Of a stretch of 64,000 bases of DNA, positions 27,189 to 38,094 are shown in pieces; within the stretch, counting starts at the first letter, position 1, and each line of letters starts with the position of its first letter. This DNA is from Hahella chejuensis KCTC 2396 (lineage in GTDB: Bacteria; Pseudomonadota; Gammaproteobacteria; Pseudomonadales; Oleiphilaceae). The notes under the pieces were generated by a model, which saw only the letters and a list, made by a program, of their open reading frames with translations, ran no database searches and was not told the origin of the DNA. The stretch is taken from NCBI RefSeq assembly GCF_000012985.1, contig NC_007645.1, positions 6,040,001 to 6,104,000 of the forward strand, in the 5' to 3' direction. The position numbers and the translations under genes are program-made.

Positions 27189-30014
27189 TTAGGCATATTT
27201 CCTTTCTTCTCCTGAGCCATCGATATTTTCGATGCAGCGTCCACACAGATCCTCATGAGACCCGTGCGCGCCAACATCTTCGCGATGATGCCAGCAGCGG
27301 CCACATTTCTTGTGTTCAGAACTCCTGATGCCCACACGCAAACCTTCTGTTTCCGTAGCGACAGAGTTGGACTCAGACGCGTCCTCTACGCCAAAAACAG
27401 ATGCTCCTGATGTAATGAACACAAAGCGTAACTCTTCACCTAATGCATTCAGGTCATGCTGCATCTCAGGAGTAGCAAACAGGGAGACTTCCGTTGTCAG
27501 TGAACCTTTCACCTTCCCCGCATTACGCGCTTCTTCGAGCGCTTTGTTGACGGATGTTCTGACCCGCAGCAGGCGGCTCCAATAATCGCGCCCCATCTCA
27601 GATCCTTCAGCCAGAGGCTGCAAACCTTCATAGAAAGTTTCAAGGAAGATACTTTCTGCGCGCTGGCCTGGAATATAAGACCAAATTTCCTCAGCAGTGA
27701 AACTCAGTATCGGCGCAATCCAACGCACCAGCGCCTCAATGACGTGATACTGTGCGGTTTGCGCTGAGCGGCAACCAAGGCTGTCCAGCTTCATGGTGTA
27801 TTGACGGTCCTTGATGACGTCAAGATAGAAGCTGCCGAGCTCTACAGAACAGAAGTTATGCACTTTCTGATATACCTGAACGAAGTTGTACTGCTCGTAA
27901 GCCTTCTTCAGTTCTTCCTGCAGCAACCAGGCGCGGTCGACAATCCAGCGATCTAACGCCAACAGATCATCCATCGCCACCATGTCTTTAACCGGATCAA
28001 AATCGTTGATATTCGCCAGCAGGAAGCGAGAAGTATTACGAATTCGGCGATAAGAGTCCGCCGTACGCTCCAGGATATTCTTCGACAACACCATCTCGGC
28101 GCTGTAATCCGTCGCCGCAACCCACAGCCGTAGAATATCCGCGCCAAGTTTGTTCATGACTTCCTGGGGCTCAATGCCGTTCCCCAACGACTTGGACATC
28201 TTGTGCCCTTTTTCATCCACGGTGAATCCATGGGTGAGCACCTGCCGATATGGAGCCTTACCTTTGATCGCCACAGCCGTCTTCAAAGAAGATTGGAACC
28301 AGCCTCGATGCTGATCAGAGCCTTCCAGATACAGGTCCGCTGGGAACTGACCCAGCTCTTCCCGCTGCTCCAGAACCGCGCTATGCGTGACGCCTGAATC
28401 AAACCACACATCCAAAGTGTCCGTCACTTTCTCATAATTCTGCGCGTCAGCGCCCAACAGGTCTTCCGCATTGATATCCCACCATGCGTCAATACCTGTT
28501 TTCTCAACTTGTTTGGCGACTTCTTCCACCAATCGCGCGGTATCTGGATGCAGCTCCTGGGTTTCTTTATGGACAAAGAAAGCGATGGGAACACCCCATG
28601 TACGCTGGCGAGAGATACACCAATCCGGACTCTGCTCAATCATCGCCTCAATGCGGTTTTGTCCCCAGGACGGAACCCAACGCACCAGCTTGATTTCCGC
28701 CAACGCCTGATCACGCAAGCCTTGTTTATCCATACTGATAAACCATTGCGGCGTGGCGCGGTAAATCAGCGGCGTCTTGGTTCTCCAGCAATGCGCATAG
28801 CTGTGAGTGATTTTCCCGTGGCTTAATAAACGCCCGCGCTCTTTCAATACTTCAATAACATGATCATCAACTTTGTAAACATGCTCTCCCGCGAATAGCT
28901 CAACGTTATCCCGGTACACGCCGCGGTCGTCCAGCGGATTGATAGTTTCAATGCCGTATTTGTTGCATACAGCAAAGTCTTCCATACCATGGTCAGGGGC
29001 GGTATGAACAACGCCAGTACCTGCATCCAGAGTGACATGATCCCCCAACAACGCAGGAATGCTACGCTTATAGAACGGGTGAAGGAATGTCTTGCCCTCA
29101 AGGTCCTGTCCAGTGCAGCGCCCTACTACCTGATAGTCCTCCACACCGCAGCGAGCCATCACAGACTCAAGCATTTTTTCCGCTACGATCCAACGTTGCG
29201 GACGACCATCAACGCTGCACTGCGTCAGGGCGTAATCGATCTCCGCTCCCAGTGACACCGCCAGGGAAGCAGGCAAAGTCCAAGGAGTTGTCGTCCAGAT
29301 AACGATGGAAACCGCCCCTTCGCCAGATGCGTCAGCGAACGCGCTCAGTAGGTCTTGCTCATTTTCGGCGGGATAGCTGACATCAATGGAGTTTGAGGTC
29401 TTATCTTTATATTCAACCTCTGCTTCCGCCAGGGCGGAGCCGCCAACGACACTCCAGTAGACCGGCTTGTAACCTTTCTGCAGGTGTCCGCTTGTCGCGA
29501 TCTTGCCTAGCGCCCGGATGATGTCCGCTTCAGTTTTGAAATCAAGGGTCAGATAAGGTTTGAACCAGTCGCCAAAGACGCCCAAGCGAATAAAATCTTC
29601 TCGCTGTTTGGCCACCTGCTCCAAAGCATACTCACGACATTTCCGCCTGAACTCTTTATAGCCGACCTTGTCCCCAGCGCGACCGATCATCGTTTCGACT
29701 TTGTGCTCAATGGGCAGACCATGGCAATCCCAGCCAGGAACATAAGGCGCATCGTAGCCCGCTACAGTCTTCGACTTAACGATGATGTCCTTGAGTATCT
29801 TGTTAACCGCATGCCCCAAGTGAATATTGCCATTGGCGTATGGAGGGCCATCGTGCAGTATGAACTTTTCACGCCCCTTAAACTCTTCTCTAATCTTCTC
29901 GTAGAGCTCAATATCTCCCCAGCGCTTCAGCATATCCGGCTCGCGTTGAGGGAGATTGCCACGCATGGGGAAATCGGTCTGAGGAAGATTAAGGGTGTGC
30001 TTATAGTCGCTCAT
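27189..30014 (-). CDS. ileS: Isoleucyl-tRNA synthetase
   Basis: IleS charges tRNA-Ile and edits mischarged valine. The 941-residue product is a full-length class Ia enzyme: HIGH-type motif [13 protein letters not shown] (about 58–70), a CP1 editing domain, KMSKS motif [11 protein letters not shown] near 605, an anticodon-binding domain, and a C-terminal zinc site with paired cysteines ([12 protein letters not shown] and CGRCIENI). It has the bacterial form, which is generally mupirocin sensitive. It lies between ribF and lspA. Confidence 0.98.
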   Translation of the reverse strand: MSDYKHTLNLPQTDFPMRGNLPQREPDMLKRWGDIELYEKIREEFKGREKFILHDGPPYANGNIHLGHAVNKILKDIIVKSKTVAGYDAPYVPGWDCHGLPIEHKVETMIGRAGDKVGYKEFRRKCREYALEQVAKQREDFIRLGVFGDWFKPYLTLDFKTEADIIRALGKIATSGHLQKGYKPVYWSVVGGSALAEAEVEYKDKTSNSIDVSYPAENEQDLLSAFADASGEGAVSIVIWTTTPWTLPASLAVSLGAEIDYALTQCSVDGRPQRWIVAEKMLESVMARCGVEDYQVVGRCTGQDLEGKTFLHPFYKRSIPALLGDHVTLDAGTGVVHTAPDHGMEDFAVCNKYGIETINPLDDRGVYRDNVELFAGEHVYKVDDHVIEVLKERGRLLSHGKITHSYAHCWRTKTPLIYRATPQWFISMDKQGLRDQALAEIKLVRWVPSWGQNRIEAMIEQSPDWCISRQRTWGVPIAFFVHKETQELHPDTARLVEEVAKQVEKTGIDAWWDINAEDLLGADAQNYEKVTDTLDVWFDSGVTHSAVLEQREELGQFPADLYLEGSDQHRGWFQSSLKTAVAIKGKAPYRQVLTHGFTVDEKGHKMSKSLGNGIEPQEVMNKLGADILRLWVAATDYSAEMVLSKNILERTADSYRRIRNTSRFLLANINDFDPVKDMVAMDDLLALDRWIVDRAWLLQEELKKAYEQYNFVQVYQKVHNFCSVELGSFYLDVIKDRQYTMKLDSLGCRSAQTAQYHVIEALVRWIAPILSFTAEEIWSYIPGQRAESIFLETFYEGLQPLAEGSEMGRDYWSRLLRVRTSVNKALEEARNAGKVKGSLTTEVSLFATPEMQHDLNALGEELRFVFITSGASVFGVEDASESNSVATETEGLRVGIRSSEHKKCGRCWHHREDVGAHGSHEDLCGRCIENIDGSGEERKYA

Positions 30015-30195
30015 AATTTACCTAATATGCCAAAGTCAGGATTTTGCGCCTGCCATCCACTTACATTTACTGTTTTCACTTGAAAGCCATCTTGCGGCGG
30101 TCAATTCGCTTGCTGCGACCGCCAAACAGCAGAGCCCAATCATGCTTGATGAACGTAGATTAAAGCTCTTCGCCACACATCATGCAGATTTTTCT

Positions 30196-31158
30196 TCAGC
30201 CTGCGCCACTGACGCTATGCAGTGGCATAGATTGCAGTCGCCTCTTGGCGCCTTCAATATCTCTTTGTATCTGCGCCTGTAACTGCTCCAGCCCACTGAA
30301 CTTGCGTTCATCACGCAGTTTTTCAAGAAATTGCACATTTATTCGCTGACCATATATATCGTCGGCATGCTCAAATAGGTGCACTTCCAAAGCAGGAGTC
30401 ACTCCCAAACCATCAATGGTAGGACGAACGCCAATATTAGCTACGCCAAATCGCACGTGACCTGTAGCCAGCGTCGTCTTAACTAAGTAGACGCCAGACA
30501 GCACTGGTCTTTTACGCCCTAAAGATACATTGGCTGTCGGCGCGTTCAACTGTCGCCCCAGCTTACGTCCATGCACCACGCACCCTGTAATACTGTAGGG
30601 CCTTCCAAGCAGGTCTTCCGCTTGCGTAAATTCGCCTTGCGCCAGTGTGGCGCGAATTCGCGTACTGCTGACACGCTCACCCTCTACTTCTACAGTGGGC
30701 GTATTTTCAACACTAAAGCCAGAGACCAAGCCAGACTTTTCCAACAGCCGAAAGTCTCCAGAGCGATCGCAGCCAAAACGAAAATCATCGCCAACCACAA
30801 GGTGCTTAACATGAAGCCCCGTCACCAGAACGTCGTCAATGAATTGTTGAGCCGTCAGGCCGCGCAGTCGGCGATTAAACTGAAGACACAACAGATAATC
30901 CACATTTAGGGCGGCGATGGCATCCAGTTTCTCACGGAACCGCATCAAGCGCGGCGGAGCGTCCAACTTCTCAAAAAACTCACGCGGCTGCGGCTCAAAC
31001 ACCATTACCACGGCGGGAACGCCCATACTTTCAGCCCTAGACTGTAGCTGACTGATTATGACTTGGTGACCAATATGCACGCCATCGAAGTTCCCGATAG
31101 TCGCCACACAGCCAGAGGCGAATGGTTTTAAGTTGTGCAGTCCCCGAATCAGTTTCAT
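30196..31158 (-). CDS. ribF: Bifunctional riboflavin kinase / FAD synthetase
   Basis: RibF phosphorylates riboflavin to FMN and adenylates FMN to FAD. The 320-residue protein has an N-terminal nucleotidyltransferase domain (ATIGNFDGVHIGHQ, about 17–30; SSTRIRATLAQGEF near 160) and a C-terminal flavokinase domain with GRPYSITG, a GRKLGRQLNAPTANV segment and a conserved Glu in LEVHLFEH. Start ATG 31158 fits the family N-terminus MKLIRGLHNL. It uses the product of the riboflavin genes at 44375–47846. Confidence 0.95.
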   Translation of the reverse strand: MKLIRGLHNLKPFASGCVATIGNFDGVHIGHQVIISQLQSRAESMGVPAVVMVFEPQPREFFEKLDAPPRLMRFREKLDAIAALNVDYLLCLQFNRRLRGLTAQQFIDDVLVTGLHVKHLVVGDDFRFGCDRSGDFRLLEKSGLVSGFSVENTPTVEVEGERVSSTRIRATLAQGEFTQAEDLLGRPYSITGCVVHGRKLGRQLNAPTANVSLGRKRPVLSGVYLVKTTLATGHVRFGVANIGVRPTIDGLGVTPALEVHLFEHADDIYGQRINVQFLEKLRDERKFSGLEQLQAQIQRDIEGAKRRLQSMPLHSVSGAG

Positions 31159-31245
31159 GCGTCTACAGCGGCCATGCAAAAGCGCGATTATAAAGCATGT
31201 GGCGCCCACTGCCCAATCTATGAAATCGCATTTGACGCATGACCT

Positions 31246-32814
31246 TCATCCGCGAATGAAAAATTGACGAGGACGAACGCCCAACACATAAAGAGAAGCG
31301 AAATAACTCAACCCGCCTGCACCGCAAATTCCCAGCAACCAAAACGCCCGCGTCGCAGTATTCGCCGAAAACCAGAAGCTCTCAACAGGCGACAAGACAA
31401 CAAGGACCAGCGCCATCACGACGTTAGCGACCAGAAGACGCAATAAAAACAGCCCCCACCCGGATTGGTGCTGAAGCACCCCCGCCCTCACCAGCCCGCG
31501 CCACAACAATCCGGCATTCAATGCTGCGGACAAAGATGTCGCCAAAGCCAAGCCCGCATGCGCCATCGGATAAATCAATGCGAGATTGAAAACCATATTG
31601 GCGACCATCGCCGCAATCCCAATCTTTACTGGCGTTCTGGTGTCTTGCCGCGAGAAGTAGCCGGGGGCCAACACTTTCACCAACATAAAAAAGGTTAAGC
31701 CAAGAGAATAGGCCTGCAAGCTTTGCGCAGACATTTTCACGTCAAAGTCCGTCAGCGCCCCGTGCTGAAACAATGTAGCAATCATAGGTTGCGCCAGCGT
31801 CATTAAAGCCACTGCCGCCGGCAAACCAATCAGAAGGACCGCGCGAATCGCCCAGTCAAGCGTGGCGGAAAAGTCTTTGGCGTTATCTGCCGCATGTTTT
31901 CGCGACAAACTAGGCAGAATCACGGTCGCAATCGCTATTCCAAAAACACCCAAGGGCAACTCTGATAAACGATCAGAGTAGTACAGCCAGGAAACGCTCC
32001 CTGTTACGAGAAAAGACGCCAGTATTGTGTCCAGAAGAAGGTTTATTTGGCTAACCGACACGCCAAACATCGCTGGCGTCATCAATCGCAAAATCCGACG
32101 AACGCCCTCATGTTTCCTATCCACCTTTGGCTTTGGAAGCAATTGTAATCGTGATAGAAAAGGGAGCTGGAACAGCAATTGGGCCATCCCTGCGATTAAC
32201 ACCCCCCAAGCCAGCGCCATAACAGGCTCATCCATATACGGAGTAATTAAAAACGCTGCGCCAATCAGCGATAAATTCAGCAGCACAGGAGTAAACGCTG
32301 GAACAGCAAAATAGTCGTAGCTATTTAATATCGCGCCAGCAAACGCCGTCATTGAAATAAGCAACAGATAAGGAAATGTCAGACGCAGCATTTCTACTGT
32401 AAGCGCGAACTTATTACCATTATCCAGGAAGCCTGGCGCGAATAACGCCGCCAGCACTGGAGCAGCAATTACAGCTATAACGGTAATGGCCAACAAAACC
32501 AATCCTAGCGTACCGGAGACATTATCCACCAATGCCTTTACCGCAACCGGCGACTGCTTCGTTCGATATTCGGACAATACCGGAACAAAAGCCTGTGAAA
32601 AAGCGCCCTCCGCAAACAAGCGGCGCATAAAGTTTGGAATTTTAAACGCCACAAAAAAAGCATCGGCCCCGGCTCCTGCGCCAAAAAAGTTGGCGATTAC
32701 AATGTCCCGGGCCAAACCTAACACCCGAGAAAGCATCGTCATCAATCCGACCAAGCCACTGGACCTCAACAACGACGGAGTAGGCTTTTCTTTAGGCGTA
32801 TCTGCTGCGCTCAC
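31246..32814 (-). CDS. murJ: MurJ, lipid II flippase
   Basis: MurJ is the MOP-superfamily transporter that flips lipid II across the inner membrane for peptidoglycan synthesis. The protein has about 522 residues and around 14 transmembrane segments. Family segments are clear: MTMLSRVLGLARDIVIANFFGAG and FVAFKIPNFMRRLFAEGAFSQAFVP. I chose the GTG at 32814 because it gives the family's usual length; the frame is open further upstream to 33006 but that part is not membrane-like and reaches into the rpsT promoter. It is divergent from rpsT. Confidence 0.94.
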   Translation of the reverse strand: MSAADTPKEKPTPSLLRSSGLVGLMTMLSRVLGLARDIVIANFFGAGAGADAFFVAFKIPNFMRRLFAEGAFSQAFVPVLSEYRTKQSPVAVKALVDNVSGTLGLVLLAITVIAVIAAPVLAALFAPGFLDNGNKFALTVEMLRLTFPYLLLISMTAFAGAILNSYDYFAVPAFTPVLLNLSLIGAAFLITPYMDEPVMALAWGVLIAGMAQLLFQLPFLSRLQLLPKPKVDRKHEGVRRILRLMTPAMFGVSVSQINLLLDTILASFLVTGSVSWLYYSDRLSELPLGVFGIAIATVILPSLSRKHAADNAKDFSATLDWAIRAVLLIGLPAAVALMTLAQPMIATLFQHGALTDFDVKMSAQSLQAYSLGLTFFMLVKVLAPGYFSRQDTRTPVKIGIAAMVANMVFNLALIYPMAHAGLALATSLSAALNAGLLWRGLVRAGVLQHQSGWGLFLLRLLVANVVMALVLVVLSPVESFWFSANTATRAFWLLGICGAGGLSYFASLYVLGVRPRQFFIRG

Positions 32815-32980
32815 GAATAATTCATACCTGGGAAAATTGAGAATAGCGTCGAAGGACAGACGAAAGCCCCTCGATTGACAGGCGGCACATCCTATCATGC
32901 AAGAGTTAGCGGAAAAAATAGACCACCCAGCCGCCACGCTTTCATTGAATGAAAAACAATCATTTTTTTTGCCATAATCG

Positions 32981-33009
32981 TTGACAAATGGCCACGAAAG
33001 CGGCATATT
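32981..33009 (+). promoter_or_regulatory. Sigma-70 promoter of rpsT
   Basis: A perfect -35 TTGACA (32981–32986) is followed after 17 bases by CATATT (33004–33009). The predicted transcript starts about 55 bases before rpsT. A strong promoter is expected for a ribosomal protein gene. Confidence 0.75.
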
Positions 33010-33069
33010 TCCGCGTCATTTATTTCGGCGACACCAACCGACAGCATTCGAATATTGAGGAGTTTCAAG

Positions 33070-33339
33070 GTGGCGAACAATCCTTCATCCAAGAAGCGCG
33101 CCAGGCAGCAAGTAAAACGCCGCGCTCACAACATGAGCCTGCGCTCCATGGTACGCACATACATCAAAAAAGTTAGCGCCCAGATTGAGCAAGGCAGCTA
33201 TGACGGCGCAACCCAAGCACTTACTACTGCAGCGCCTATCATTGACTCCATGGTCAACAAAGGCATTTTCAGCAAGAACAAAGCTGCTCGCACCAAGAGC
33301 CGCCTAAACGCCAAAATTAAGGCGTTAAAGGCTAGCTAA
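33070..33339 (+). CDS. rpsT: 30S ribosomal protein S20
   Basis: S20 binds 16S rRNA early in 30S assembly. The 89-residue protein reads (M)ANNPSSKKRARQQVKRRAHN and is highly basic. The start is a GTG at 33070 with GAGGAG 7–10 bases upstream. E. coli rpsT also uses a non-AUG start (UUG), which matters for its translational autoregulation, so the weak start here may be functional. It has its own promoter and terminator and is divergent from murJ. Confidence 0.97.
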   Translation: MANNPSSKKRARQQVKRRAHNMSLRSMVRTYIKKVSAQIEQGSYDGATQALTTAAPIIDSMVNKGIFSKNKAARTKSRLNAKIKALKAS

Positions 33340-33349
33340 GTTCTCCTGA

Positions 33350-33385
33350 ACAATAAAAAACCGGCTTAGGCCGGTTTTTTATTGT
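33350..33385. terminator. Bidirectional terminator between rpsT and proB
   Basis: A 16-bp perfect stem, with arms ending in CCGGC and GCCGG and a 4-base TTAG loop (33366–33369), has A and T runs on both sides. It serves convergent rpsT and proB. Confidence 0.93.
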
Positions 33386-33402
33386 CTGTTTTCCAGATAG
33401 GG

Positions 33403-34563
33403 CTACAGCATAACCAAATTATCCCGATGTATTAGCTCCGGCTCATTGATATAACCAAGAATGGATTCGATTTTCTCAGAAGCCACGCCAACAATTCGCA
33501 CCGCCTCATCTGCATCGTAGTTCACCAATCCCCTGGCGACCTCATTGCCCTGTAAATCATAGCAGCTCACCATTTCTCCACGCTGAAAACCACCATCCAC
33601 AGACTTGACGCCAACAGGCAGCAAACTCCGCCCCTGTTGAGTTAAGACACGCACAGCGCCATCATCAAGCACCAGCCGTCCCCGGGTTTTGAGATGCCCA
33701 GCCAGCCACTGTTTACGAGCAACCCATCGCTCCTGATCAGGGAGCAATAACGTCCCCAACTCATCGCCATTACGCAAGCGAGTAAGGACCGAATCGATTC
33801 TCCCGCCTACAATGACCGTTGCAGCCCCAGATCGACTCGCCAAACGCGAAGCGCGCAACTTGGTGAACATTCCACCTCGACCTAAGGCGCCAGAACTACC
33901 AGAAGCCATACTGTCCAAAGCAGTATCATTAGCCTTGGCCACCCCCACCAAACAGGCATCCGTATTGGAGCGCGGGTCCTTATCGAACAAGCCAGACTGA
34001 TCCGTCAAAATGATTAAATGGTCCGCCTCGACCAAGTTCGCAACCAGAGCAGCTAGCGTGTCGTTATCTCCAAAGCGGATTTCGTCCGTCACCACCGTAT
34101 CATTTTCATTGATAATGGGAGCCACTCCCATGTCAATTAAGGTACATAACGCCCCCCGAGCATTCAGGTAGCGCTTACGGTCTGATAGATCTTCATGAGT
34201 CAACAGTATTTGGGCGGTCTGCATGCCATGGCGCTTGAACTGCGCCTCCCAGGCCTGCACCAGCCCCATTTGCCCTACAGCTGCAGCGGCCTGCAGCTCA
34301 TCCAGCAATTTGGGACGCTCTCTCCATCCCAAACGACTCATCCCTTCCGCAACGGCGCCAGAAGAGACAATGACCACCTCCACGCCATCTTTGCGCAAAG
34401 CAGCCAACTGATCCACCCACAACCCCATCGCATCCAGGGCCAACCCTCGCCCATCATTAGTCAGCAATGCACTGCCGATTTTAATCACCCAGCGACGAGT
34501 CTCCCGCAGACGCGCCCTCGCCTGCGATTCGTTTAATTGTCCTAGTTGCAACCTGACCGACAT
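33403..34563 (-). CDS. proB: Glutamate 5-kinase
   Basis: ProB phosphorylates glutamate in the first step of proline synthesis. The 386-residue protein has the amino acid kinase domain ([48 protein letters not shown]) and a C-terminal PUA domain (about 290–386). The start [10 protein letters not shown] lies 25 bases after the obgE stop. The gene order obgE-proB is common in pseudomonads. Proline feedback inhibition is known for the family. Confidence 0.96.
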   Translation of the reverse strand: MSVRLQLGQLNESQARARLRETRRWVIKIGSALLTNDGRGLALDAMGLWVDQLAALRKDGVEVVIVSSGAVAEGMSRLGWRERPKLLDELQAAAAVGQMGLVQAWEAQFKRHGMQTAQILLTHEDLSDRKRYLNARGALCTLIDMGVAPIINENDTVVTDEIRFGDNDTLAALVANLVEADHLIILTDQSGLFDKDPRSNTDACLVGVAKANDTALDSMASGSSGALGRGGMFTKLRASRLASRSGAATVIVGGRIDSVLTRLRNGDELGTLLLPDQERWVARKQWLAGHLKTRGRLVLDDGAVRVLTQQGRSLLPVGVKSVDGGFQRGEMVSCYDLQGNEVARGLVNYDADEAVRIVGVASEKIESILGYINEPELIHRDNLVML

Positions 34564-34588
34564 AATTCACACGTCCCCATAAATCCAG

Positions 34589-35815
<1,227 letters not shown>

Positions 35816-35875
35816 CTATGCCAGCGATTACCAACATCTTTATAACACAAGCTTCACGCGAGCACGGCGCAAACA

Positions 35876-35903
35876 AAAAAGCTCCGCAAATGCGGAGCTT
35901 TTT
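35876..35903 (-). terminator. Terminator after rpmA
   Basis: AAAAAGCTCCGC pairs with GCGGAGCTTTTT around the loop AAAT (35888–35891). On the minus strand a T run follows the stem. It lies between rpmA and obgE. Confidence 0.88.
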
Positions 35904-35920
35904 AGCGTTACGGGTCAGAT

Positions 35921-36181
35921 TTATTCCGCAGCGACAATACTGACTGTTCTGCGGTTTAACGGACCACCAACGTTAAACTTGACAAAGCCATCTTGCTTGG
36001 CGAATAGAGTGTGGTCACGACCACAACCTACGTTCTCACCAGGATGAAACTCTGTGCCGCGCTGACGAACCAAAATGTTGCCAGCTTTAACGAATTGACC
36101 GCCAAAGCGCTTGACGCCAAGTCGTTTGGATTCTGAATCGCGACCGTTACGGCTACTACCCGCCGCCTTCTTGTGAGCCAT
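35921..36181 (-). CDS. rpmA: 50S ribosomal protein L27
   Basis: L27 lies near the peptidyl transferase centre. The 86-residue protein starts directly with [16 protein letters not shown] and so lacks the cleaved N-terminal extension of Firmicute L27. The conserved core [26 protein letters not shown] is complete. It follows rplU by 29 bases and shares its transcript. Confidence 0.97.
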   Translation of the reverse strand: MAHKKAAGSSRNGRDSESKRLGVKRFGGQFVKAGNILVRQRGTEFHPGENVGCGRDHTLFAKQDGFVKFNVGGPLNRRTVSIVAAE

Positions 36182-36210
36182 GTTATTACTCCTCTAGATT
36201 AGTTGCCGTA

Positions 36211-36522
36211 TCAGCCGGTAATACCGGTGATCTTAACTTCAGTAAACCACTGACGGTGCCCCATACGCTTCATATGGTGCTTACGACGTCTGAACTTGAT
36301 GATGTTGACCTTCTTGTGACGGCCATGAGCTACAACCTCTGCAGTCACTTTAGCGCCTTCAACAACAGGAGCGCCTACTTTAACATCGTCTCCGTTGGCG
36401 ACAAGCAGCACTTTGTCGAACTCAACAACACCACCGGTTTCAACTTCAATTTTTTCCAGCTTAAGGCGCTCGCCTTCTTTTACGCGATGTTGCTTACCGC
36501 CACTCACGATAACTGCGTACAT
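36211..36522 (-). CDS. rplU: 50S ribosomal protein L21
   Basis: L21 binds 23S rRNA. The 103-residue protein reads [20 protein letters not shown] and ends in the basic segment [19 protein letters not shown] 36522 is chosen over an in-frame start at 36537 because GGAG lies 9–10 bases upstream and the length matches the family. A strong promoter is placed about 200 bases upstream, giving a long leader. Confidence 0.97.
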   Translation of the reverse strand: MYAVIVSGGKQHRVKEGERLKLEKIEVETGGVVEFDKVLLVANGDDVKVGAPVVEGAKVTAEVVAHGRHKKVNIIKFRRRKHHMKRMGHRQWFTEVKITGITG

Positions 36523-36729
36523 GAGATAAATCTCCAATCACACGGGTTAGATATGAACTTCCGCCGCCTGTATTTCTAATCACTCATCAGGCCAGCAGGA
36601 GATCCATGCATCACCATTACTTAATACCGGCTCTGTCAGAAAACTGAACGAATAAGCCGCCGCAGCGCCTGTTGCCAGGGGAAACTCTTTGGTGACCCTA
36701 TGACAGGGAATGGTTTTTGCGGGCGCAGG

Positions 36730-36758
36730 ATTATACAAAATGCAGAAAGATTGAGCAA
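36730..36758 (-). promoter_or_regulatory. Sigma-70 promoter of rplU-rpmA
   Basis: On the minus strand TTGCTC (36753–36758) is followed after 17 bases by a perfect TATAAT (36730–36735) preceded by TG. The predicted leader to rplU is about 200 bases. Confidence 0.7.
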
Positions 36759-36849
36759 CCAAGTTTATAGAGACACGCACAATATTCCGGGGCTTGTAAG
36801 CGAATCCTGTTCCAGTCGGGCCAACCGCCCTATAATTGCCCGCAAAACC

Positions 36850-36879
36850 TTGACATAGCACGGACTTCCCCCCTAGCAT
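36850..36879 (+). promoter_or_regulatory. Candidate promoter of ispB
   Basis: TTGACA (36850–36855) is followed after 18 bases by TAGCAT (36874–36879). It faces ispB, which starts 145 bases downstream. Pattern match only. Confidence 0.45.
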
Positions 36880-37024
36880 TCCTCTCCCGTAGGGTGCCAA
36901 ACCCAGTGTCGACACTCACGCTCCCATCGGTAAATACTTAATCGGCCGCATTTTATGCGAACCGGCCAGCGCCAGCGCTGGACATCCGATAGCGGGCGCA
37001 TAGCCTCCCGGTGAACATTCAAGC

Positions 37025-37993
37025 ATGCAGGCAGAAACTATTTACGCAGCCGTTAACGAAGACTTTCTGTCCGTCGACGGACTCATCAAAAATCAGCTTT
37101 TCTCCAACGTTCCACTTGTGGAAAAGATTGGGCAGTACATCATCGATTCTGGTGGTAAGCGTCTGCGTCCTCTTCTGGTTTTATTGGTCAGCAATGCTCT
37201 GAACGCCACTGAAAAGCACTACCTGAAATTAGCGGCGATCATCGAGTTTCTGCATACAGCCACACTACTGCACGATGATGTTGTAGACACTTCCGACCTG
37301 CGCCGCGGACGGGACACGGCGAATGCGAAATGGGGCAACGCCCCCAGCGTTCTAGTCGGCGACTTCCTCTATTCTCGGGCATTTCAAATGATGGTCGAGC
37401 TACGCGACATGGACGTAATGTCAGTATTGGCCAACGCCACAAATGTTATTGCCGAGGGGGAGGTATTACAGCTTACTAACTGTAAAAACCCCGATATTAC
37501 GGAAGCGCAATACATGGAGGTGATAACCGCCAAAACAGCCATGTTGTTCGAAGCTGCTTCACATAGTGCAGCAATACTTTGTCAGGCCAGCGCGGAAACG
37601 ACTTCAGATATGAAGGAGTTTGGCCTGGAGCTTGGTATTGCATTCCAGCTGATTGATGACGTTCTGGACTATCAGGGCAACGCAGCGGAAATGGGCAAAA
37701 ATGTGGGTGATGACTTAGCCGAAGGCAAACCTACGCTACCACTGCTTTACGCCCAACAACAAGGCGATGAGGCGCAAAGAAAACTGATCCGTAAAGCAAT
37801 CAGAGAAGGCGGCCTGGAACAGTTGGATGCAGTAATGAGCGCCGTCAGGAAGTCTGGAGCCCTGAACTATACTATCGAGCTTGCGAAAGAGTACGCAACC
37901 CGGGCCGCAGCAAGACTTGAGCGGCTAGCTCCTTCAGTCTATCGAGACGCGTTATTTGCTCTGACTGAAATTGCAGTAAACCGTACCAAATAA
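37025..37993 (+). CDS. ispB: Polyprenyl (octaprenyl) diphosphate synthase
   Basis: IspB elongates farnesyl diphosphate with isopentenyl units to make the side chain of ubiquinone. The 322-residue protein has both aspartate-rich motifs: LLHDDVVDTSDLRRG (about 81–95) and FQLIDDVLDYQGN (about 209–221), plus GGKRLRPLL near residue 40. GGTGAA precedes the ATG by about 9 bases. It is divergent from rplU-rpmA, as in E. coli and Pseudomonas. Chain length (C40 or C45) cannot be read from sequence with certainty. Confidence 0.95.
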   Translation: MQAETIYAAVNEDFLSVDGLIKNQLFSNVPLVEKIGQYIIDSGGKRLRPLLVLLVSNALNATEKHYLKLAAIIEFLHTATLLHDDVVDTSDLRRGRDTANAKWGNAPSVLVGDFLYSRAFQMMVELRDMDVMSVLANATNVIAEGEVLQLTNCKNPDITEAQYMEVITAKTAMLFEAASHSAAILCQASAETTSDMKEFGLELGIAFQLIDDVLDYQGNAAEMGKNVGDDLAEGKPTLPLLYAQQQGDEAQRKLIRKAIREGGLEQLDAVMSAVRKSGALNYTIELAKEYATRAAARLERLAPSVYRDALFALTEIAVNRTK

Positions 37994-38094
37994 GTTCAAA
38001 CGAGAACACCAGGACGGACGAAAACAACCAGCTACCGCTGACTGCGCCGTACTGATAAAGTGAGCGGTACGCCATTACAGGACATTAAGCGGAT

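Larger units (their letters stand above)
36538..37024. other. Intergenic region with divergent rplU and ispB promoters
   Basis: No gene is supported in these 487 bases. A minus-strand open frame at 36580–36915 contains the predicted rplU promoter and has no family resemblance. Besides the two promoters I see no clear structure. Confidence 0.6.

Noticed and set aside
32815-33006. N-terminal extension of MurJ by 64 residues
   Set aside because: It is not membrane-like, exceeds the family length and reaches the rpsT promoter.
36580-36915. Open frame of 111 codons on the minus strand upstream of rplU
   Set aside because: It contains the perfect TATAAT of the rplU promoter, has no recognisable domain, and lies in a divergent intergenic region.
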